Assembly: GCA_036365515.1 (NCBI GenBank)
Contig: CM070874.1
Coordinates: 211,972,297-212,036,296 of the forward strand
Reading direction: 5' to 3'
Length of the DNA: 64,000 nucleotides
Source: Torymus aiolomorphi
Taxonomy: Eukaryota > Arthropoda > Insecta > Hymenoptera > Torymidae
Part shown: piece after piece, positions 11,785 through 24,146 of the stretch
How positions within the stretch are numbered: the stretch's first letter is position 1
Layout: each line of letters starts with the position of its first letter
Program-made: the position numbers and the translations under genes
Notes under the pieces: model-generated
Database searches by the model: none
Seen by the model: only the letters and a program-made list of their open reading frames with translations
Told to the model about the DNA's origin: nothing

Positions 11785-14000
11785 TTCGCTGTTTTTTTCA
11801 AGGTACAATGTACTTTTCACCATAAAATTCGAAAATGTTGATAAAAAAATGCATTTTTAGCATACAAATAAGTTATTTAGACGAAAACAATGATAGAAAT
11901 CCATATTTCCGGCAGATTAAGAACAAAAAGTACTGAAAATCATGGTTATTCGCTGTTTTTTTCAGGATATAACGTACTTTTCACCATACAGTTGGTAAAT
12001 ATTGGTAAAAACAGATATTTGTAGCTTAACCTAAGTTATTTAGATGAAAACTATGATGGAAGTAAATATTTCCAGCAGATTAATAACAAAAAGTACTGAA
12101 AATCATGATTTTTCGTTTTATTCTCAGAATACAACATACCTTTCACCATATAATTGGAAAATATTGGTATAAATAGGCATATTTAGCATAAAACTTTGCC
12201 ATTTTAGGGAAAACAATGACCCAAATCCATATTTCCAGCAGATTAAGAACAAAAAGTACTGAAAATCATGGTATTACGCTGTTTTTTTCAGGACACAACG
12301 TACTTTCCACCATATCATTGGAAAATATTGGTAAAAACAGGCATATTTAGGACAACACTTCGTCATTTTGAGGAAAACAATTATCCAAATCCTTATTTCC
12401 AGCAGATTAAGAACAAAAAGTACCGAAAATCATGGTTTTCCGCATTTTTTGCAGGACAACACAAACTTTTCACCATATAATAGGAAAATATTCGTAAAAA
12501 CAGGCATATTTAGGACAAAACTTCGTTATTTTGAGGAAAACAATGATCCAAATCCTTATTTCCAACAGATGAAGAAAAAAACTACCGAAAATCATGGATT
12601 TTCGCTGTTTTTTGCAAGATACCACGCACTTTTCACCATATAATTGGAAAATATTGGTAGAACCAGGAATTGTTAGCATAGACCTAAGTTATTTTGAGGA
12701 AAACAATGATCGAAATCCATATTTCCAGCAGACAAAGAACAAAAAGTACCGAATATCACGGTTTTTCGCTGCTTTTTGCAGGATACCACGCACTTTTCAC
12801 CATATTAGGAAAATATTGATAAAAACAGGCATATGTAGGACAAAACTTGGTTATTTTGAGGAAAACAATGTTCCAAATCCATATTTCCAACAGATGAAGT
12901 ACAAAAAGTACCGAAAATCATGGTTTTTTGCAGTTTCTTGCAGGATCCCACGTTCTTTTCACCAAATACTAGGAAAATATTGTTAAAAACAGGCATTTTG
13001 AGCATAGACCTAAGCTATTTTAACGAAAACAATGACGGAAATCCATATTTCAAGCAGGTCAAGAACAAAAGGTGTCGAAAATCATGTTTTTTCGCTGTTT
13101 CTTGCGGGATACAACGCACTTTTCACCATATACTAGGAAAATATTGGTAAAAACAGGCATATTTGGCATAAGAATTCGTCATTTTGACGAAAACAATGAT
13201 CCAAATCCATATTTCCAGCAGATTAAGAACAGAAAGTACCGAAAATCATGGTTTTTCGGTGTGTTTGCAGGATACCACGCACTTTTCACCATATACTTGG
13301 AAAATATTGGTAGAACCAGGAATTGTTAGCATAGACCTAAGTGATTTGAAAACAATGATCGAAATCCATATTTCGAGCAGATTAAGTACATAAAGTACTG
13401 AAAATCATGGTTTTTCGCTGTTTTTTTCAAGGTATAACGTACTTTTCACCATATAATTGGAAAATATTGACAAAAATATAGATTTTTAGCATACAACTAA
13501 CTTATTTTGACGAAAACAATGATCGAAATCCATATTTCGAGGAGATTAAGTACAAAAAGTACTGAAAATCATGGTTTTTCGCTGTTTTTTTCAAGGTACA
13601 TTGTACTTTTCACCATAAAATTCGAAAATGTTGTTAAAAAATGCATTTTTAGCATACAAGTAAGTTATTTAGACGAAAACAATGATAGAAATCCATATTT
13701 CCGGCAGATTAAGAACAAAAAGTACTGAAAATCATGGTTATTCGCTGTTTTTTTCAGGATATAACTTACTTTTCACCATACAGTTGGTAAATATTGGTAA
13801 AAATAGGCATATTTAGCATAAAACTTTGCCATTTTAGGGAAAACAATGACCCAAATCCATATTTCCAGCAGATTAAGAACAAAAAGTACTGAAAATCATG
13901 GTATTACGCTGTTTTTTTCAGGACACAACGTACTTTCCACCATATAATTGGAAAATATTGGTAAAAACAGGCATATTTAGGACAACACTTCGTCATTTTG
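9830..14000. repeat. Higher-order direct duplications in the B-oriented satellite
   Basis: Two overlapping direct duplications are visible. (1) About 9830-10880 recurs at about 12745-13795 with a constant offset near 2915 bp and very few differences. (2) About 10650-11239 recurs at about 11772-12361 with an offset of 1122 bp. In the second, the inserted material between the copies is the inverted arm at 11240-11784. The second copy of (1) jumps at about 13795, losing roughly one monomer. Confidence 0.8.
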
Positions 14001-17000
14001 AGGAAAACAATGATCCAAATCCTTATTTCCAGCAGATTAAGAACAAAATACCGAAAATCATGGTTTTTCGCATTTTTTGCAGGACAACACAAACTGTTCA
14101 CCATATAATAGGAAAATATTCGTAAAAACAGGCATATTTAGGACAAAACTTCGTCATTTTGAGGAAAACAATGATCCAAATCCTTATTTCCAGCAGATTA
14201 AGAACAAAAAATACCGAAAATCATGGTTATTCGGTGTTTTTTGCAGGATACCACGCACTTTTCACCATATAATTGGAAAATATTGGTAGAACCAGGAATT
14301 CTTAGCATAGACCTAAGTTATTTTGAGGAAAACAATGATCGAAATCCATATTTCCAGCAGACAAAGAACAAGAAGTACTGAATATCATGGTTTTTCGTGG
14401 TTTTTCCAGGATATCACGTACTTTTTACGATATACTAGGAAAATATTGGTAGAAACAGACATATTTAGGACAAAACTTCGTCATTTTGAGTAAAACAATG
14501 ACCCAAATCGATATTTCCAGTAGATTAATAACAAAAATGGCCGAAAATCATGGTTTTTCTCTGTGATTTGCAGGATACCACGCACTTTTCACCATATACT
14601 AGGAAAATATTGATAAAAACAGGCATATTTAGGACAAAACTTCGTTATTTTGAGGAAAACAATGTTCCAAATCCATATTTCCAACAGATGAAGTACAAAA
14701 AGTACCGAAAATCATGGTTTATCGCAGTTTCCTGCAGGATCCCACGCTCTTTTCACCAAATACTAGGAAAGTATTGTTAAAAACAGGCATTTTTAGCATA
14801 GACCTAAGCTATTTTAACGAAAACAATGACGGAAATCCATATTTCCAGCAGATTAAGAACAAAAAGTACTGAAAATCATGGTATTTCGCTGTTTTTTGCA
14901 GGACACAACGGGCTTTCCACCATATAATTGGAAAATATTGGTAAAAACAGGCATATTTAGCACAAAACTTCGTCATTTTGACGAAAACAATGATCAAAAT
15001 CCATATTTCCAGCAGATTAAGAACAGAAAGTACCGAAAATGATGGTTTTTCGGTGTTTTTTGCAGGATACCACGCACTTTTCACCATATACTTGGAAAAT
15101 ATTGGTAGAACCAGGAATTGTTAGCATAGACCTAAGCGATTTGAAAACAATGATCGAAATCCATATTTCGAGCAGATTAAGTACAAAAAGTACTGAAAAT
15201 CATGGTTTCTCGCTGTTTTTTTCAAGGTACAACGTACTTTTCACCATATAATTCGAAAATATTGATAAAAGAATGCATTTTTAGTTTACAACTAAGTTAT
15301 CTAGACGAAAAAAATGATAGAAATCCATATTTCCGGAAGATTAAGAACATAAAGTACTGAAAATCATGGTTTTTCGTTGTTTTTTTTCAGGATATATCGT
15401 ACTTTTCACCATACAGTTGTGTAAATATTGGTAAAAGAAGATATTTGTAGCTTAACCTAAGTTATTTAGACGAAAACTATGATGGAAGTAAATATCTCCA
15501 GCAGATTAAGAACAAAAAGTACCGAATATCATGGTTTTTCGCTGTTTTTACAGGTTCCCACTCACTTTTCACCATATACTAGATAAATATTGGTAAAAAC
15601 AGGCATTTTTAGAATAGACCTAAGCAATTTTGACGGAAACAATGATCGAAATCCATATTTCCAGCAGATTAATAACAAAAAGTACTGAAAATCATGGTTT
15701 TTCGTTTTTTTCTCAGAATACAACATACCTTTTATCATATATTTGGAAAATATTGGTAAAAATTGGCATATTTAGCATAAAACTTTGCCATTTTAGGAAA
15801 AACAATGACCCAAATCCATATTTCCAGCAGATTAAGAATAAAAAGTACTGAAAATCATGGTATGTCGCTGTTTTTTGCAGGACACAACGGACTTTCCACC
15901 ATATAATTGGAAAATGTTGGTAAAAACAGGCATATTTAGGACAAAACTTCGTCATTTTGAGGAAAACAATGATCCAAATCCTTATTTCCAGCAGATTAAG
16001 AACAAAAAGTACCGAAAATCATGGTTTTCCGCATTTTTTGCAGGACAACACAAACTTTTCACCATATAATAGGAAAATATTCGTAAAAACAGGCATATTT
16101 AGGACAAAACTTCGTTATTTTGAGGAAAACAATGATCCAAATCATTATTTCCAACAGATGAAGAAAAAAACTACCGAAAATCATGGATTTTCGCTGTTTT
16201 TTGCAGGATACCACGCACTTTTCACCATATACTTGGAAAATATTGGTAGAACCAGGAAATTTTAGCATCGAGCTAAGCTATTTTGAAGAAACCAATGATC
16301 GAAATCCATATTTCCAGCAGACAAAGAACAAAAAGTACTGAAAATCATGGTTTTTCGCGATTTTTCCAGGATACCACGCACTTTTCACCATATACTAGGA
16401 AAATATTGGTAGAAACAGGCGTTTTTAGCATAAAACTTCGCCATTTTGAGTGAAACAATGATCCAAATCGATATTTCCAACAGATTAATAACAAAAATGA
16501 CCGAAAATCATGGTTTTCCGCTGTTTTTTGCAGGATACCATGCATTTTTCACCATATACTAGGAAAATATTGGTATAAACAGGCATTTTTAACATAGCCC
16601 TAAGTTATTTTGAGGAAAACAATGATCGAAATCCATATTTCCAGCAGACAAAGAACAAAAAGTACTGAATATCGTGGTTTCTCGCGGTTTTTCCAGGATA
16701 CCACGTACTTTTCACGATATACTAGGAAAATATTGGTAGAAACAGGCATTTTTAGCGTAAAACTTCGACATTTTGAGTAAAACAATGACCCAAATCGATA
16801 TTTCCAGCAGATTAATAACAAAAATGGCCGAAAATTGTTTTTCGCTGTTTTTTGCAGGATACCACGCACTTTTCACCATATAATTGGAAAATATTGGTAA
16901 AAACATGCACTTTTAGCATACACCTAAGTTATTTTGACGAAAACCATGATAGAAATCCATATTTCCATCAGATTAAGAGCAAAAAGTACTGAAAAGCATT

Positions 17001-17393
17001 GTTTTTCGCTGTTTTTTTTTATGCTAAATAAGCCTATTTATATATATATTTTCCAATTATATGTCGAAAACTACGTTGTATCCTGAAAAAAACAGCGAAA
17101 AACCATAATTTCTGGAACTTTTTCTTCTTCCTCTTCTGGAAATATGGATTTCGAACATTGTTTTCGTCAAAATAACTTAGGTCTATGTTAAAAATGCATG
17201 TTTTTACCAATATTTCCCTAGTATATGTTGAAAAGTACCTTGAATCCTGAAAAAAGAGTGAAAAACCATGATTTTCAGTACTTTTTTTTTTAATCTGCTG
17301 GGAATATGGTATTGGATCATTGTTTTCCCTCAAATGGCGAAGCTTTATGCTAAATATGCCTGTTTTTACCAATATTTTTCTAGTATATGGTGA

Positions 17394-17430
17394 AAAGTGA
17401 AAAGTGAAAAGTGAAAAGCGAAAAGTGCCT
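17394..17430 (+). repeat. GTGAAAA slippage array inside one satellite monomer
   Basis: The conserved monomer segment GGTGAAAAGTGC is expanded to five successive GTGAAAA-type 7-mers (the last GCGAAAA) before the normal sequence resumes. No other monomer in the window shows this. Confidence 0.9.
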
Positions 17431-20400
17431 GGTGTCCCGCAAAAAACAGGGAAAAACATTATTTTCCTTACCTTTTGGTATTCAAAAGGAGGAGATTTTT
17501 ATTTTGTTCGTTGTTTTTCTCAAAATAACGTTGGTTTTTGATAGAAATGCCTTTTTTTACGAATATTTACCTAATATATGGTCAAAAGGGCGTGGTATTT
17601 TGCAAAATACAGTGGAAAATAAGATTTTCAGTACTTTTTGGTATTCAAACGCAGGAAATTTCGATTTGTTTGGTTGTTTTTCTCAAAATAAAGTAGGTTA
17701 ATGATAGAAATGCCTGTTTTTTCCTACAGTTTCCTAATATGCGGAGAAAAATGCCTGTTTTTACCAATATTTCCTAGTCTATGGTGAAAAGTGCGTGGAA
17801 TCCAGCATAAAACAGGGAAAAAAATGATTGCCAGTACTTTTTGGAATTCAGACGCATTAAATTTCGATTTGGTACGGTGGTTTTCTCAAACTAACGTAGG
17901 TTTATGATAGAAATGACTGTTTTTACCAATATTTCCCTAAAATATGGTAAAAAGTCCGTGGATCCCTGCAAAGAAAAGAAAAACCATGATTTTCAGTACT
18001 TTTTGTTCTTATTCAGCTGGAAATATGGATTTTTATCATTGTTTTCCTGAAAATATAGTAGTTTCACGATAAAATGGCTGTTTTTACCAATATTTTCGTA
18101 GTAAATAGAGAAAAGAGCGTGGAATCGTGCGAAAAACAGCGAAAAAACCTTGATTTTCAGTTCTGTTTGCTCTTTAAACGCAGGAATTATGGATTTATAT
18201 CATTGCCTCCGCCAAATAAGGTTGTTTTCGCTAGATATGAACGGCTTTGAATTTGGATTGCTGTTTTTCTCAAAAAAACGTATGTTTATGCTAGAATTGC
18301 CTGTTTTTACCAATATTTTCCTATTATATGGAGAAAAGTGCGTGGAATTCTGCAAAAAACAACGAAAAACCATGTTTTTCAGTACTATTTGTTTTTAATC
18401 GGCTGGAAATATGGATTTTTATTATTCTTTTCCTGAAAATATTTTAGGTTTACGTTAAAATGCCTGCTTTTACCAATATTTTCCTAGTATATAGAGAAAA
18501 AAGCGTGGAGTCATGAGAAAAACAGCGATAAACCATGATTTTCAGATCTGTTTGCTCGTTAAACGCAGGAAATATGGATTTGGACCATTGTTATACGCAA
18601 AATAAGGTAGTTTTATGCCATAAATGCCGGATTTTACCAATATTTTCCTAATACATGGTGTAAAATGTCTGTTTTTACCAATATTTTCCTAGTATATGGT
18701 GAAAAGTGCGTCGGATCCTGCAAAAAACAGCGAAATACCATGATTTTCGGTACTTTTTGTTATTAAACTGCTGGAAATATGGATTTCGATCATTGTTTCC
18801 GTCAAAATAGCTTAGGTCTATGCTAAAAATGCCTGTTTTTACCAATATTTCCTAGTATATGGTGAAAAGAGCGTGGGTACCTGTGTAAACAGCGAAAAAC
18901 CATGATTTTCGGTACCTTTTGTTCTTGATCTGCTGGAAATATGGATTTCCATCATTGTTTTCGTCAAAATAACTTAGTTTAAGCTGCTAATATCTGTTTT
19001 TACAAATATTTTCCAAGTATACGGTGAAAAGTACGTTGTATTCTGAAAAAAACAGCGAAAAACAATGATTTTCAGTACTTTTTGTACTTAATCTGCAGAA
19101 AATATGGATTTCGATCATTGTTTTCGTCAAAATAGCTTAGGGCTATGCCAAAAATGCCTGTTTTTAGCAATATTTTCCTAGGATATGGTGAAAAGTGAGT
19201 GGTATCCTGCAATAAAAAGCGAAAAACCATGATTTTCGGTACTTTTTGTTCTTAACCTGCGGAAATATGTAGTTGGATCATTGCTTTCCTCACAATGACG
19301 AAATTTTATGCTAAATATGCCTGTTTTTACCAATATTTTCCATGTATATGGTGAACAGTACGTTGTATCCTGAAAAAAACCGCGAAAAACCATGATTTTC
19401 GGTAATATTTGTTCTTAATCGGCTGGAAATATGGATTTTTATTATTGTTTTTCTGAAAATATTGTAGGTTTACGTTAAAATGCCTGCTTTTACCAATATT
19501 TTCCTAGTATATAGAGAAAAGCGCGTGGAATCATGAGAAAAACAGCGAGACACCATGATTTTCAGATCTGTTGGCTCGTTAAACGCAGGAAATATGGATT
19601 TGGACCATTGTTATACGCAAAATAAGGTAGTTTTATGCCATAAATGCCGGATTTTACCAATATTTTCGTAATACATGGTGTAAAATGTCTGTTTTTACCA
19701 ATATTTTCCTAGTATATGGTGAAAAGTGCGTGGGATCCTGCAAAAAACAGCGAAATTCCATGATTTTCAGTCCTTTTTGGAATTCAAACGCAGTAAATTT
19801 CGATTTGGTTCGGAGGTTTTCTCAAACTAACGTAGGTTTATGATAGAAATGATTGTTTTTACCAATATTTTCCTAAAATATGGTGAAATGTTCGTTGTAT
19901 CCAGAAAAAAACAGCGAAAAACCATGATTTTCAGTACATTTTGTTCTTAATTTGCAGGAAATATGGATTTCGATCATTGTTTCCGCCAAAATAGCTTAGG
20001 TCTTGCTAGGAAACTCTGTTTTTACCAATATTTTTGTCAAAATTTTCCAAATATATGGTGAAAAGTGCGTGGTATCCTGCAAAAAACAGCGAAAAACCAT
20101 AATTTTCGGCACTTTTTGTTATTAACCTGCTGGAAATATGGATTTCGATCATTGTTTCCGTCAAAATAGCTTCGGTCTATGCTAAAAATGCCTGTTTTTA
20201 CCAATATTTTCCTAATATATGGTGAAAAGAGTGTGGGAACCTGTGTAAACAGCGAAAAATCATGATTATCGGTACCTTTTGTTCTTGATCTGCGGAAATT
20301 TGTATTTGGATCATTGTTTTCCTCACAATGGCGAAGTTTTATGCTAAATATGCCTGTTTTACCAATATTTTCATGTATATAGTGAACAGTACGTTGTTTC

Positions 20401-20463
20401 CTGAAAAAAACAGCAAAAAACCATGATTTTCAGTACTTTTTGTTCTTTGTCTGCTGGAAATAT

Positions 20464-20751
20464 TTATTTAAACCAGAGTAGTACATCTTATATTACATGC
20501 TATTGCTTACTTCAGCACATAGTTACATGTCTGAAGCAGCAAACATCCTATAGAGGTAGACATAGCTACCTGTACATAGGTCCGGTGTACTTAAAACTAA
20601 AGAATCTTAAGTAACTTATAAACTAGGCATGGAATCAAAGATTCCACTATAAATAATATATTTTGTCCACATTGATTATCTCACCCATACTGCAAGGTAA
20701 AATTTTTATTTATTTATTTAATTTATTTATTTATTGTTTTTTTTTTTAATT
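20464..20751 (-). other. LINE 3' UTR
   Basis: About 290 bp between the ORF2 stop and the satellite junction. Near the ORF end it contains a TTTA-type simple repeat (about 20707-20740 on the plus strand); the terminus has no poly(A), as in CR1/L2-type LINEs. Confidence 0.6.
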
Positions 20752-23618
20752 CTAGAATATATTAGTACCAATCCAAATTTTTAGCTTTTTCTTATTATAA
20801 TTTTTTGCGATATCTAGAACTTTAAGATTTGGATTAGATTTCGGAAGACAATTAAGTACTTGTATCGCTCTGACATAGTTATCTTTATCACTAACAGTTT
20901 TCGAACACTTTGGTGGTATTATAAGTTTATTTCTAGTTTTGCTAGTCGATGTTAAGTATAAATTTCTACGTTCATTATAATGATACGTTACACATTCGTA
21001 AGCAAAAATTTGTTTTAGATTCAAGGGGTTGTCGCGATTGAAAATATTTTTGTTTATAATTTTTAAAATCCTATTTTGGAAGTTTTCTAGTAATTTTATG
21101 TTGTTTTTATATGCACCACCCCATGCAATATTTCCATAGCTAATGACACTATGAAAAAATGCATAATATATTATCTTAAGTGTGTCAGATTGCATATATG
21201 TTGATAACTTGTACAGTATATATATTATATATTTAGTTTTTTTATTATATATTCAATATGTTTATCCCACTTTAGCCTATAATCAATAATTATACCTAGA
21301 TATTTACAGTATTCAACCCTGCTCAATTTAGTACCCTGTATGCGTATGTTCATATCTTCGGGAACACTATCACAATTGTTACCAAAAGTTATGTACACAG
21401 TTTTCTTTATATTTAGTGATAGTTTGTTAAGTGCTAGCCAGATATTTATATCTTCTAAGTACTTGTTCATTTTATTTTCAACTTTCTCCCAGTTATCATC
21501 TGTTGAAATAATAGCTGTATCATCCGCATATGAGATGGTACTATCTGTTCTGTTTGTTAGTAAATCGTTTACGTAAATTATGAATAAGAGTGGCCCTAGT
21601 ATAGTACCTTGCGGCACACCTGTAGTTATCGTTTCATAATGGCTTTCAGTTGTTCCTATTCTTACTTTTTGTTTTCTGTTACTAAGATAGTTAGATATAA
21701 GTGCATGCGCTTTACCTCTTATTCCATAATTATATAATTTGTCTAAAAGAATAGCATGGTTGACAGTATCAAAAGCTTTTGCTAGATCTAAAAATGCAAT
21801 AGCTATTGGTTTACTTTTGTCTAATTTCTTATAGATTACGTTCATTAAGTAACTAAGAGCATCTTTGGTGCCTTTCTTTTTTGTAAATCCAAATTGATTC
21901 TGGGCTAACAAATTATTATTGTCCAAAAATGATTGTAAACGAACATATACAATTTTTTCAAATATCTTTGCTACGTTAGAAATTAGGGATATCGGTCTAT
22001 AGTTTGATGTATCCATTTTACTACCCGATTTAAAAATAGGAACTACCTCAGCTGTTTTAAGCGCTTGAGGCCATGTTGATTTTTCAATACAAAGATTAAA
22101 GATATGTGTTAGTGCATTAACAATTTGATATGATAGTATTTTTAGTGTTTTGGTAGTAATGTTATCTACCCCACCATTTTTTATTTTCATATTATCAATT
22201 ATTTGAAGAATTTCCTCGTTATTAGTCGGTTTAATGTAAATTGTATTCATGTTCATTGCTGGTAATTGTAAATGCTTACCATGGGGTTTTACAATGGTGT
22301 TAGTTAGATCTTTTCCAATTCTACAAAAGTACGAACTCATATGATTGGCAATTTGTGTCTGATCCTCTATTGTGCAATTGTTATTTAAAATGATCTTATT
22401 TATTGTGTTATTCTTTTTCAAGTTGGTTCCCATTTTTTTGTTTATGTATTTCCAAAGTTGCTTGGTATTATTGATATTGTTCTTAATTAAATTTCTTTCA
22501 TGTTTTATTTTTGCCTCTTTAATAACTTTGTCTAGCCTCTTTGTGAAATTCTTATATTCTAATTTTATTAGATTATTATTTGGTTCATTGCGCATTTTAA
22601 TATATAGTTGTTCTTTCTTTTCACACGAGATCATTATTGCTTTACATATCCAATCCTTCCTTGGATATCTCTTGTTATTTTTTGTTTTATGCGCTTCTTT
22701 AGACTTTTCTAAACAGTCTTGTATTTCAGTTATCAAGAATGCGGTAGCTTCATCGGGATCATGCATTGCCTCTATAACATTCCAATTTTTTGTAATGGCT
22801 ATACTTGAAAGTTTATAGTAATTATAGTGATACTGGATATTTTCTTGTTTTAATTTTGGTGGCTTATTCAGTTTCAAGAAAAGTGGATAATGATCAGTAA
22901 AAGGAATCGAGAGTTTAAAAGTTTTAGTGTCTATAGATGTAGCTTTTATATACATGTTGTCAATGCATGTACCGCTTCCGCCACTATCATTTGGTCTAGT
23001 TGTATGTATAAAACCCGGGAAGAAAACCTTTTCCATCATATTGTCTAATAATTCTAAGCTATATTCATCATCTTTCATAATATCGATGTTAAAATCACCA
23101 ATAATCAGGTGGTTTTTTATATTTCTTTTGCTATTGATAAATGATTTTACATTCAAAATAAATTCAAGGCGCGGTAAATCATGGCATCGATATAATGCGG
23201 AAATTTCAAGATTACTGTTGTTATTTAGACTTATTCGTGAGTTTAATACTTTGAGTCTACCAATTTCGATTATTTCAGTAATTTCTGATACACAATCTTT
23301 TATATATACAACGACACCATCATTTTGATTTAAGTTATCGTTATTGTAGTACAATTTATATCCCTGTATTGCAAAAAAGTGAGGATTGGGTAAATTCCAT
23401 GTTTCTGTACATACAATTATATATGGTTTGATCTTCAAGCTCTTAATAAGAATATTCAATTTCGTATAATTGTGATTTAGACTTCTAATATTGACCTGTA
23501 ATATCAAACTATCTTTTTTATTTATATTTTTATTGAGAGTTTTAAGATCAAGAAATGGCGTTTCTTCTTGTATTACTTCTTTTTGCAATTCTTCAATGAG
23601 ATCGACGTGTTGCTCCAT
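20752..23618 (-). pseudogene. LINE ORF2: endonuclease and reverse transcriptase, one frameshift
   Basis: The first segment (23618-21225, 797 aa) has an apurinic-type endonuclease at residues ~35-250: LQVNIRSLNH, the CTETW glutamate at 70-74, IGDFNID at 173-179 and FTDHYPLF at 240-247. A reverse transcriptase follows at ~520-790: NYRPISLIS, AFLDLAKAFDTVNH, GVPQGTILGPLLFI and the catalytic YADD at 697-700. The frame ends at 21225, but the usual C-terminal region (HSVISYGNIAWGG) continues in another frame from about 21250 to 20752, so one frameshift in an AT-rich run near 21205-21230 breaks it. Endonuclease plus RT would nick target DNA and prime reverse transcription. The ORF1 stop and the ORF2 start overlap as TAATG at 23616-23620. 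With a single lesion this copy is fairly young. Confidence 0.9.
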
Positions 23619-24146
23619 TATGTAGTTTGCTGTTTCCTTGGTGTCGTATGTGTTAGAGATGCGGTGCTGGCTCTAAACGGCGAAGTCAGCAAAGTTGCGC
23701 TAGTCCAGTTTTCTCTAGACGGCGAAGTCAGCATAGTTGCTCTAGTCGAGCTGGCCATCGTAGTGGCTTGATTGCTGTTTCCTACTTTACCTAAGTATCT
23801 TGTTATAGTAGGTCTTATCGGATAATCAGTCATATCTATATATCTATTGAGCTTATTCTTAAATATTGTACATTTCTCTGTGTCATTGGCCATATGTTTA
23901 ACCTCGAAATTTGTGTTATATTTCGAGTTGCTGTAAAAACAATTGACACATGTAATGTTGGATGGGTTATTATCACATTGCAAAGTCTTATGCGGACCTG
24001 CACATTTTAAGCAGCATAGAGCGTTTTTGCATTTCAATGTGTCATATCCAAATCTTCCACAGTTTAAGCAGGGCTTGATGTTTATTAAATCCGATACCTT
24101 ACAGCTTTGATATCCAATGAAGATTTTATTTTGATTGTCACTAATA

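Larger units (their letters stand above)
5121..20463. repeat. Main satellite block 2, with orientation switches and higher-order duplications
   Basis: About 15 kb of ~160-165 bp monomers. Orientation A runs from 5121 to about 9335, B from about 9340 to 17016, and A again from about 17021 to 20463. Several monomer subtypes alternate: one with GTTAAACGCAGGAAATATGG and TTATACGCAAAATAAGG recurs at about 1140-1270, 6190-6540, 18540-18690 and 19560-19710; one with TTTTGGTATTCAAAAGGAGG occurs at about 8900, 11580 (inverted) and 17480. The block contains large direct and inverted internal duplications (reported separately). Open frames of up to 146 codons occur by chance because the AT-rich monomer has few stops in some frames; they are not genes. 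It ends where the LINE 3' end begins. Confidence 0.93.
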
